Source: CAXMRP01 sp964196155
GTDB taxonomy: Bacteria; Pseudomonadota; Alphaproteobacteria; Rhizobiales; Afifellaceae
Assembly: GCA_964196155.1 (NCBI GenBank)
Contig: CAXMRP010000160.1
Span: forward strand, 1-5,065
Length of the DNA stretch: 5,065 nucleotides
Reading direction: 5' to 3'
Made by a program: the position numbers and the translations under genes. Shown here piece by piece: positions 1 to 5,065 of this stretch (within the stretch, counting starts at the first letter, position 1; every line of letters starts with the position of its first letter). Below the pieces are notes generated by a model. That model worked only from the letters and a program-made list of their open reading frames with translations, did not search any database and was not told the origin of the DNA.

Positions 1-438
1 CCCGTCGACAAGATCCGCGAAGTCATTGGCACCGGCGGCAAGATAATCCGCGAAATCGTCGAAAAGACCGGCGCCAAGATCAACATTGAGGATGACGGCA
101 CGGTCAAGATCGCCTCGGCCGACGCAGAGTCGATCAATGCCGCTATCGCGTGGATTAAAGGCATCACCGATGATCCTGAAGTCGGTCATATCTACCGGGG
201 CACGGTCGTCAAGGTCGTCGATTTCGGTGCTTTCGTGAACTTCTTCGGCTCCAAGGACGGTCTGGTGCATATCTCGCAGCTCAACCAGGGTCGGCCTGAA
301 AAAGTCACCGATGTCGTCAAGGAAGGTGAGCAGGTTTACGTCAAACTCATGGGGTTTGACGATCGCGGCAAGGTTCGCTTATCGATGAAGGTTGTCGATC
401 AGGAGACCGGTGAGCCGCTCGAAGACCAGGCTGCCTGA
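1..438 (+). CDS. pnp: Polynucleotide phosphorylase, C-terminal part (5' end outside window)
   Basis: This is the last 145 codons of PNPase, the 3'-5' exoribonuclease that phosphorolytically degrades mRNA and works in or near the cytoplasmic RNA degradosome. Frame 1 is open from the first base to the TGA at 436-438. Visible residues 1-55 form the KH domain with its GxxG RNA-binding loop (VIGTGGKIIREI) followed by the PNPase-typical stretch EKTGAKINIEDDGTVKIAS. Residues 61-135 form the S1 domain (HIYRGTVVKVVDFGAFVNF, then GLVHISQL and VRLSMKVVD). A short tail (EPLEDQAA) closes the protein. The catalytic RNase PH-like domains, roughly 570 residues of a usual ~710, lie upstream of the window. An internal ATG at 235 is not the start, because the KH domain and the first half of S1 are encoded upstream in the same frame. 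The gene has its own terminator just downstream and converges with the GGDEF-EAL gene at 518-2458. Confidence 0.97.
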   Translation, partial: PVDKIREVIGTGGKIIREIVEKTGAKINIEDDGTVKIASADAESINAAIAWIKGITDDPEVGHIYRGTVVKVVDFGAFVNFFGSKDGLVHISQLNQGRPEKVTDVVKEGEQVYVKLMGFDDRGKVRLSMKVVDQETGEPLEDQAA

Positions 439-463
439 TCCCGCAAGTGCAATACCAGACCCC

Positions 464-492
464 AACGGGGCGCCACGGCGCCCCGTTTTTTT
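464..492 (+). terminator. Intrinsic terminator of pnp
   Basis: A perfect GC-rich hairpin starts 25 bases after the pnp stop codon. The left arm AACGGGGCGCC (464-474) pairs with GGCGCCCCGTT (477-487), and the run of seven T at 486-492 follows directly. The innermost pair probably opens, giving a four-base loop. On the minus strand the hairpin is followed by only two T, so it should work mainly for pnp. For the converging GGDEF-EAL gene, whose stop lies about 30 bases away, it could at most be a weak terminator or roadblock. Confidence 0.93.
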
Positions 493-517
493 GCCCATCC
501 CGCGCTCAGGCCCGTGT

Positions 518-2458
518 TCAGGCGATATTGGCGAGCGAGATCGGCTTTACGCCGTCTGACTGCTGTCTGAACAGCGTATCCAGGTTTTCCGGGTGACCGA
601 AATAATAGCCCTGCGCCTGGCTGCAGCCGGCGTCGCGCAGGATATCGGCGTGTTTGCGCGATTCCACCCCTTCGCCGGCGACCTTCATGCCCAGTGACTG
701 GCCAAGACTGCAAATCGCCGCGACCACTGCCCGCTTCTTCTCATCGTCATCAATTCCGCTCATGAACGACCGGTCGACCTTGATCTTGTCGAACGGATAG
801 CGCGACAACAGGCCCAGGCTCGATGTGCCGACACCGAAATTGTCCATGACGATCGAAATGCCGATTTCGCGGATTGTCTCAAGACGGGCGAAGGCGTCGT
901 CTTCATTGCGGCCGAGAATGCTTTCATTGACCTCAATGTCGATGCGCTTTGGATCGACATTGTAAGCGCCGAGCGTGTCTTCGATGAAGGCTTCGATGCC
1001 ATGACGCTTCAATTGCGCGGCGGAAAGATTGATGGCGATCCGAGCCTCTGGCGGCAGAATTGCACAATCGCGCGCAACCTGGCGGATCACCCATTCGCCC
1101 ATCGGTATGATCAGGCCGGTCTCCTCCGCGATCGATAAAAACATCGACGTAGGCACAAGGCCCTTGCCGGGAAGACGCCAGCGTAGCAGCGCCTCGTAGC
1201 CGGTGATCTGATTGGACAAAAGATCGTATTGCGGCTGGTAGAGAAGCGTAAAGAGATCGTTCTCCAGGGCAAAGCGCAGCCCGTCTTCCAAAGTTCTGCG
1301 GCTTTTCTGGTCCTCGGCCATTTTCGGGTCGAAGAACCGCCAGGTCCGCCGGCCTTCGCTCTTGGCGCGATAGAGTGCGAAATCGGCATTGCGCACCAGT
1401 TGGTCGGCGGTATCGCCATTATCGGGCGCAACCGCGATGCCCAATGACCCGCTGATCAGGATTTCGTGCCCGTCAATACGGAATGAGGTCGACAAAAGCT
1501 CCAGGACGCGATCGGCAAACGGCTTCAGTGATGCCGTGTCCTCGATCATGGGAACAAGGATTGCAAATTCATCGCCCGATAGCCTGGCCAGAAGATCATC
1601 GCCGCGTACCGAACCCTGCAGGCGATTGGCCGCGGCGCGAAGCAGGCCATCTCCGATCGGATGGCCGAGCGTATCGTTGACCGATTTGAACCCGTCCAGA
1701 TCGATCATCAGCAAAGCGCATTTATGCGATAACCGCTCGGCGGAAGCGACCGCCTCCTTCAACTTGTCCTCAAACTGCTTTCGATTTGGAAGCCGTGTCA
1801 GTTCGTCGTGGAGGGCGAGGAAGCGCAGGTCGTCTTCGCCTGTCTCTTTTCGCCGCGCGCGATAGGTAAATCCGCCCATGAAAGCGAAAAACGTTACGGC
1901 TGCGACGCCGCCGGAATAGATGAATTCGCGCCGGAACCGCAGTGCCAGTTCCGCCGCTGATTGTGATTGAACGAATCGCGCGGCCAGCCTTACAGGTCCA
2001 TCGGGCGAAGCTGGAAAGGCGATCCAGGTTCCGAACCTGCTTTTTGAGATCAATCCGACATTGCCGGTTGTATAAGCGCCTGTCGGGATATTCAACATCG
2101 CCAGGTCCTGATGCTCGCGGATCGCTGCCGTTGCAGCATTGAAATCCGCGACCGCAGCTTGGTTCGTTCCGGCCGCCGGCACGACCTGGTTGCTGCCGTC
2201 GATCAAAACCAGTGCGTCGATCCCGACCGTTTTGAGGGACTTGGGTGCCAGCGGCGAGGAATCGCGACTGAGAGCGATCAGCGAGTCGGCACGGTTCTCA
2301 ACGCTGCTTTGAAACCAGATAAGGGCTTTTGCGCCGGCCTGGCGAACCAGCATGGCGCGGATGCTGGACTGTCCGATGTAGAACAGCCCACCCAGAAGGC
2401 AGAGGCAGACTGCCATACTGGCAGTCAGGACAAATATACGCTTTCCAACAGAACGCAC
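518..2458 (-). CDS. Membrane-anchored GGDEF-EAL cyclic-di-GMP protein with degenerate EAL loop 6
   Basis: Predicted inner-membrane c-di-GMP turnover or binding protein of 646 residues, numbered from the GTG at 2458. Order: transmembrane helix ~6-28, periplasmic region ~29-178 with no recognised domain, transmembrane helix ~179-199, GGDEF domain ~209-377, EAL domain ~389-626. The GGDEF domain keeps metal Asp253 (IDLDGFK), Asn261, Asp270, the signature as SGDEF (294-298) and the inhibitory RxxD site (RGDD, 285-288), so cyclase activity is possible. The EAL domain keeps Glu422 (YEALLRW), Asn477 (NLSAAQ), Glu509, Asp539, Lys560 and Glu596 (GEGVE). Loop 6, however, reads DNFGVGTSSL (539-548): the second metal Asp is Asn540, and the conserved Thr and Tyr are Val and Thr. 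Phosphodiesterase activity is therefore doubtful. A TTG at 2476 would give 652 residues; GTG at 2458 is preferred because GAAGG lies upstream at 2470-2474. It lies downstream of, and in line with, a second GGDEF-EAL gene, 123 bp away. Confidence 0.93.
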   Translation of the reverse strand: MRSVGKRIFVLTASMAVCLCLLGGLFYIGQSSIRAMLVRQAGAKALIWFQSSVENRADSLIALSRDSSPLAPKSLKTVGIDALVLIDGSNQVVPAAGTNQAAVADFNAATAAIREHQDLAMLNIPTGAYTTGNVGLISKSRFGTWIAFPASPDGPVRLAARFVQSQSAAELALRFRREFIYSGGVAAVTFFAFMGGFTYRARRKETGEDDLRFLALHDELTRLPNRKQFEDKLKEAVASAERLSHKCALLMIDLDGFKSVNDTLGHPIGDGLLRAAANRLQGSVRGDDLLARLSGDEFAILVPMIEDTASLKPFADRVLELLSTSFRIDGHEILISGSLGIAVAPDNGDTADQLVRNADFALYRAKSEGRRTWRFFDPKMAEDQKSRRTLEDGLRFALENDLFTLLYQPQYDLLSNQITGYEALLRWRLPGKGLVPTSMFLSIAEETGLIIPMGEWVIRQVARDCAILPPEARIAINLSAAQLKRHGIEAFIEDTLGAYNVDPKRIDIEVNESILGRNEDDAFARLETIREIGISIVMDNFGVGTSSLGLLSRYPFDKIKVDRSFMSGIDDDEKKRAVVAAICSLGQSLGMKVAGEGVESRKHADILRDAGCSQAQGYYFGHPENLDTLFRQQSDGVKPISLANIA

Positions 2459-2469
2459 GATATGGGTCG

Positions 2470-2474
2470 CCTTC
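2470..2474 (-). promoter_or_regulatory. Probable ribosome binding site deciding the GTG start
   Basis: On the minus strand, GAAGG ends 11 bases before the GTG at 2458-2456. Aligned as the 5' part of AAGGAGG, the effective spacing is about 8 bases. The competing TTG at 2476-2474 overlaps this motif and has only a weak GCGAAAG upstream. The next in-frame ATG (2416-2414) would delete part of the first membrane helix. The choice between GTG and TTG changes only six residues. Confidence 0.5.
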
Positions 2475-2518
2475 AAAACTTTCGCGGCCGCACGTTAACA
2501 AGGGCACATTAGAGTTCT

Positions 2519-2574
2519 CTGAATCAGCTTTCTAGAATTTGATCTGAATACGAAAGGTACCGGAAAAGCTGAAT
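2519..2574. repeat. Three CTGAAT hexamers at exact 25-bp spacing
   Basis: CTGAAT occurs at 2519-2524, 2544-2549 and 2569-2574 on the plus strand (ATTCAG on the coding strand of the flanking genes). The copies start exactly 25 bases apart. They fill most of the 123-bp gap between the two GGDEF-EAL genes, about 60-116 bases upstream of the downstream gene's start. The first and last copies also take part in an 8-bp inverted repeat, TCAGCTTT (2524-2531) with AAAGCTGA (2565-2572). I see no convincing -35/-10 pair here, so a role as operator is only a possibility. The rest of the gap shows no clear terminator for the upstream gene, which leaves read-through and co-transcription open. Confidence 0.45.
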
Positions 2575-2581
2575 TGCCGGG

Positions 2582-4249
2582 TCAGGTGACCGCTTCTTTG
2601 ATATCGCCGTTGGTATCGCTCTCGATAACGCTCTCCGTATCGCCATCGGCCTCACCATTGATCCGGTCATCGACGTCGCCGGTGATCTGGCTGCCGTCAT
2701 CGTCACCGGGTGCGTTGGTTTCCTCCGGCGGGCTGTTTTCCGCCTGCGCTGCGATATCAGCCCGCTGCGGTGCGCCAAACAGGAAGCCCTGAACGATGCT
2801 GCAACCCGCAGCCTGCAGCAACACGACCTGGTCGTTGGTTTCGACGCCCTCGGCGGTGATATCAACGCTCAGGCTGCGGCCCAGTCCGACGATGCAGGAT
2901 ATAATCGCTCCGATCTGTGGATCATCGGACAATTGCCCGACAAAGCTGCGGTCGATCTTGATCTTGTCAAAAGGAAAGCGTGTCAGATAGCTGAGGCTGG
3001 AATAACCGGTGCCGAAATCGTCCATGGCGATGCGTACGCCGAGCGCCTTGATGCGCCGCAGCGTTGCCATGATCTCGGAAGAATGATCGAGGAATAGGCT
3101 TTCGGTGATTTCAATTTCCAGCCGCTGCGGATCAAGGCCGGTTTCCTCAAGCACGTTGCGGATCATTTCATCGACGCCCGGATAACGGAATTGTTCGGCA
3201 GAAAAATTCACTGCGACAATACCGGAACTGATCCAGTTGGCTCCGTCCTGGCACGCCTTGCGCAGGATCCACTCGCCCAATTGCTTGATTATCCCGGTTT
3301 CTTCAGCAACTGGAATGAAGTCCATCGGCGAGATGATCCCTTCGCCAGGCCGCTCCCAGCGGACCAGTGCCTCATAGCCGCATATATTGCCGCTCTTCAG
3401 GTCCATCTGCGGTTGATAGAAAACGACGAATTCGTCGCGTTGCAACGCCAGCCGCAGATCGCGCTCCATTGTGGTGCGCCGCAACAGGTGGTTCTCCATC
3501 GCTGTATCGAAGAACTGGTGCGTCTGCGCCCCGTCTGCCTTGGCCTTGGTCAGCGCCAGATCGGCGGCGCGGTACAGCGCTTCGCCGCTGTCGGCGTTGA
3601 CGGGATAAAGCGCCACGCCGACGCTGGCACCTAAAGAAACAGATGTGTCGTCGATATCGAACGGCTCGCTCAGTTCCTCAATGATGCGCTGTGCGAGATG
3701 TTTGAGTGAGCGGGGATTGACCTCATTGTCGATCATGACGGCGAATTCATCACCCGACATGCGGGCCACGAGCGTATCGGACCCCACCAGCGCCCGGATT
3801 CGGAAAACCGATTCCCTCAACACCGCGTCGCCGGCGGCATGGCCCCAGATGTCGTTTACCGATTTGAACCGGTCGAGATCGATGGCCATGGCGGCAAGTT
3901 GGATATCGGCGGTTTCAGCGGCATCGGCTGCATCGTCGAGCCGACTTAAAAACTCCCTGCGGCCGATCAGGGCCGACAAGGGATCGCGATCAAACTGCGG
4001 GGATTGCGTTTTGTCCTGCGCCGCAGAAAATTTCAAAACCGCAAGAGTCCCAAATCCCCAGATGACAAGCGCGCTGAATAGGCCGGCATAAAAGCCGAAA
4101 TTCGGCAGCGTGGAGGCAATCTCGCCGCCATCCGATTCGGTGCTGCTGACCACAATGCGGGCTGCCACATAGAGGCAAATCCACACAATCGGACCAAGAG
4201 CGATGACACCAGCGAATAAGCCGCCAGCGCGATACTTGAACGGGTTCAT
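2582..4249 (-). CDS. Two-helix membrane GGDEF-EAL protein with intact c-di-GMP phosphodiesterase residues
   Basis: Predicted inner-membrane c-di-GMP phosphodiesterase with an attached GGDEF domain, 555 residues from the ATG at 4249. Two transmembrane helices (~10-34 and ~51-74) are joined by a loop of about 16 residues, so there is no sizeable external sensor. GGDEF is at ~87-247 and EAL at ~261-496, followed by an acidic Asp/Gly-rich tail at 504-555. The GGDEF domain keeps Asp124, Asn132 and Asp141 and has SGDEF at 165-169. The inhibitory RxxD is replaced by GSDT (156-159), and the usual HDxLTxLxNR entry motif is eroded (DRDPLSALIGRREF). The EAL domain is complete: Glu293 (YEALVRW), Asn348 (NFSAEQ), Glu380 (EITES), Asp410-Asp411 (DDFGTGYSSL), Lys431 and Glu467 (AEGVE). 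An upstream TTG (4312) would add 21 polar residues; the ATG is chosen because those residues do not look coding. The GGGA upstream of the ATG is a weak ribosome site. It follows fabI on the same strand but behind a probable terminator. Confidence 0.94.
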   Translation of the reverse strand: MNPFKYRAGGLFAGVIALGPIVWICLYVAARIVVSSTESDGGEIASTLPNFGFYAGLFSALVIWGFGTLAVLKFSAAQDKTQSPQFDRDPLSALIGRREFLSRLDDAADAAETADIQLAAMAIDLDRFKSVNDIWGHAAGDAVLRESVFRIRALVGSDTLVARMSGDEFAVMIDNEVNPRSLKHLAQRIIEELSEPFDIDDTSVSLGASVGVALYPVNADSGEALYRAADLALTKAKADGAQTHQFFDTAMENHLLRRTTMERDLRLALQRDEFVVFYQPQMDLKSGNICGYEALVRWERPGEGIISPMDFIPVAEETGIIKQLGEWILRKACQDGANWISSGIVAVNFSAEQFRYPGVDEMIRNVLEETGLDPQRLEIEITESLFLDHSSEIMATLRRIKALGVRIAMDDFGTGYSSLSYLTRFPFDKIKIDRSFVGQLSDDPQIGAIISCIVGLGRSLSVDITAEGVETNDQVVLLQAAGCSIVQGFLFGAPQRADIAAQAENSPPEETNAPGDDDGSQITGDVDDRINGEADGDTESVIESDTNGDIKEAVT

Positions 4250-4290
4250 GACGCAGTCCCGGGGTTTGTCCCGGCCCAAATGAACCCGTT
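4239..4290 (-). promoter_or_regulatory. Inverted repeat that can fold over the start codon
   Basis: AACGGGTTCAT (4239-4249) and ATGAACCCGTT (4280-4290) form a perfect 11-bp inverted repeat around 30 bases. Read as mRNA from the minus strand, the downstream arm is the start of the coding region itself (AUG AAC CCG UU, Met-Asn-Pro-Phe), so the stem would bury the whole start codon. The 30-base loop holds a second possible stem, CCGGG pairing with CCCGG around ACAAAC, which overlaps the GGGA that is the best ribosome-site candidate. The repeat is seen directly. A role in translational control, or as a DNA operator, is inferred. Confidence 0.5.
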
Positions 4291-4306
4291 GGCGTAAAAT
4301 TTCGGT

Positions 4307-4320
4307 TAGCAAATAGCAAA
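4307..4320. repeat. Perfect 7-bp tandem repeat (TAGCAAA)2
   Basis: TAGCAAA is repeated back to back in the AT-rich leader upstream of the GGDEF-EAL gene at 2582-4249; on that gene's strand it reads TTTGCTA twice. It sits 58-71 bases before the ATG, where a promoter or operator could lie. The CTATTT within it resembles an alphaproteobacterial -10 element, but I found no good -35 at proper spacing, so no promoter is called. Confidence 0.4.
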
Positions 4321-4332
4321 TTCAGCGATCAC

Positions 4333-4361
4333 AAAAACCCGCGGCTGCAGTTGAACAGCCG
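4333..4361 (-). terminator. Probable intrinsic terminator of fabI
   Basis: On the minus strand, 28 bases after the fabI stop codon, CGGCTG (4361-4356) pairs with CAGCCG (4347-4342) across an eight-base loop. GCGGGTTTTT follows, with five T at 4337-4333. The bases between stem and T run (CGGG, 4341-4338) can pair with CCCCG just after the stop codon (4386-4382), which would bring the T run directly against the structure. A small hairpin with a TTCG loop (4381-4368) also lies inside that outer pairing. Termination may be incomplete because the T run is short. Confidence 0.55.
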
Positions 4362-4389
4362 GATTCACATGACGAATCATGCGGGGGTT

Positions 4390-5065
4390 CTACTCTGCCG
4401 CTTCCGGTTTCTCGTCGGCATCCTGGTTTTTCAGGGTCTCCAGCCGTGGCATGGAGGCTATATTGTAGCCGGCGTCGACATAGTGGATTTCGCCCGTCAC
4501 CGCCTTCGACAGATCGCTGAGAAGATAGACAGCCGCGCCGCCAACATCCTCGATCGTCACAGACCGTCCGAGCGGTGAATTGTCCCGTTGATAGTTGTAC
4601 ATCAGCCGTGCATCGGAAATCCCGGCGCCCGCAAGCGTGCGCACCGGCCCGGCGGATATGGCGTTGACGCGGATGTTCTGGTCACCGTAATCGGCGGCGA
4701 GATAGCGCACCGACGCTTCCAGCGCCGCCTTGGCGATGCCCATGACATTGTAGTTCGGCATGACCCGCACCGACCCAGCATAGGTCAGTGTCAGCATCGC
4801 CCCGCCATCCTTCATGAGCAGTGCGGCCTGGCGCGCAACTTCGGTGAAGGAGAAGCATGAAATGACCATTGTGCGGATGAAATTTTCCCGCGACGTAGCG
4901 GAGTAACGGCCATTCAGTTCGGATCGGTCGGAAAATGCCACGGCGTGTACTAGGAAATCGAGATCGCCCCAGCTGCGCCTCAATCCGTCAAAAACAGCGC
5001 CGACCGATTCCGCATCCTCAACGTCACAGGGATAAATCTGGTCGGAGCCAAGCGACTTTGCCAGC
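4390..5065 (-). CDS. fabI: Enoyl-[acyl-carrier-protein] reductase (NADH) FabI, 5' end outside window
   Basis: FabI reduces the trans-2-enoyl-ACP double bond in the last step of each fatty-acid elongation cycle, in the cytoplasm, as a short-chain dehydrogenase tetramer. The visible 224 residues start in LAKSLGSDQIYPCDVED and run to the TAG at 4392-4390. About 50 N-terminal residues, including the glycine-rich nucleotide-binding motif, are missing beyond the right edge. The FabI-specific active site is present: Tyr95 (LTYAG), Tyr105 and Lys112 (NYNVMGIAK), matching Tyr146, Tyr156 and Lys163 of E. coli FabI in spacing. Other family marks are RVNAISAGPVRTLAGAGI, VTIEDVGG and GEIHYVDAGYNI. The short charged tail ends in EKPEAAE. 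The position equal to E. coli Gly93 is Ala43 (VHAVAFSD). A TTG at 4983 is an internal Leu codon, not the start, since homology continues upstream. Confidence 0.97.
   Translation of the reverse strand, partial: LAKSLGSDQIYPCDVEDAESVGAVFDGLRRSWGDLDFLVHAVAFSDRSELNGRYSATSRENFIRTMVISCFSFTEVARQAALLMKDGGAMLTLTYAGSVRVMPNYNVMGIAKAALEASVRYLAADYGDQNIRVNAISAGPVRTLAGAGISDARLMYNYQRDNSPLGRSVTIEDVGGAAVYLLSDLSKAVTGEIHYVDAGYNIASMPRLETLKNQDADEKPEAAE

Noticed and set aside
1389..1865. Plus-strand open frame of 158 codons inside the pnp-proximal GGDEF-EAL gene
   Set aside because: It is antisense to a well-supported GGDEF domain, rich in Arg and Ser as expected of a shadow frame, and has no recognisable motif.
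2484..2561. Cluster of restriction-type palindromes (GCGGCCGC, GTTAAC, TCTAGA, GGTACC) suggesting a cloning linker
   Set aside because: The sites are spread over about 80 bases of ordinary-looking intergenic DNA without typical linker adjacency or vector sequence. Coincidence is more likely.
2459..2581. Promoter for the pnp-proximal GGDEF-EAL gene (TCTAAT as -10)
   Set aside because: No -35 with reasonable match was found at 16-18 bases; too weak to annotate.
2585..2740. Acidic tail as a true EF-hand or dockerin domain
   Set aside because: No segment has the full DxDxDG...E spacing, so only a loose resemblance can be claimed.
3191..4091. Two plus-strand open frames (147 and 148 codons) antisense to the second GGDEF-EAL gene
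   Set aside because: They lie wholly opposite conserved GGDEF and EAL motifs; their composition looks like reverse-complement shadow and no domain is visible.
4250..4312. N-terminal extension of the second GGDEF-EAL protein from the TTG at 4312
   Set aside because: The added 21 residues are polar, lack any signal-like character, run through the inverted repeat, and have no ribosome site; the ATG at 4249 precedes a normal membrane-anchor N-terminus.

Overview
The window looks like chromosomal DNA of an alphaproteobacterium, most likely Hyphomicrobiales (Rhizobiales). The partial FabI and PNPase sequences at the two ends read like rhizobial-type proteins, base composition is moderately GC-rich, and alternative start codons are plausible. 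This placement comes from remembered family sequences and was not checked by a search. From memory, pnp and fabI (followed by fabB and fabA) lie close together in several rhizobia, so the frame of the window would be a conserved housekeeping neighbourhood. Two signalling genes sit between them here.

Layout, left to right. Positions 1-438 (+) are the 3' end of pnp (polynucleotide phosphorylase: KH and S1 RNA-binding domains), closed by a strong intrinsic terminator at 464-492. Positions 518-2458 (-) encode a membrane-anchored GGDEF-EAL protein with an unassigned periplasmic region of about 150 residues; it converges on pnp. A 123-bp gap follows, holding an evenly spaced hexamer repeat. Positions 2582-4249 (-) encode a second GGDEF-EAL protein with a two-helix membrane anchor and an acidic C-terminal tail. 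Its start codon lies inside an 11-bp perfect inverted repeat. A 140-bp gap follows, with a probable fabI terminator and a 7-bp tandem repeat. Positions 4390-5065 (-) are the 3' part of fabI (enoyl-ACP reductase), running off the right edge.

The most interesting content is the tandem pair of cyclic-di-GMP enzymes. Both have SGDEF in place of GGDEF. Their remaining key residues differ in a complementary way. The fabI-proximal protein (2582-4249) keeps every EAL catalytic residue but has lost the RxxD inhibitory site of its GGDEF domain. The pnp-proximal protein (518-2458) keeps RxxD and all GTP/metal residues, but its EAL loop 6 is degenerate (DNFGVGTSSL instead of DDFGTGYSSL), which removes one metal-binding aspartate. 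A division of labour is plausible: one mainly phosphodiesterase, the other mainly cyclase or a c-di-GMP-binding/regulatory protein. It is inferred from residues only. No mobile element, CRISPR array, tRNA or rRNA was seen.
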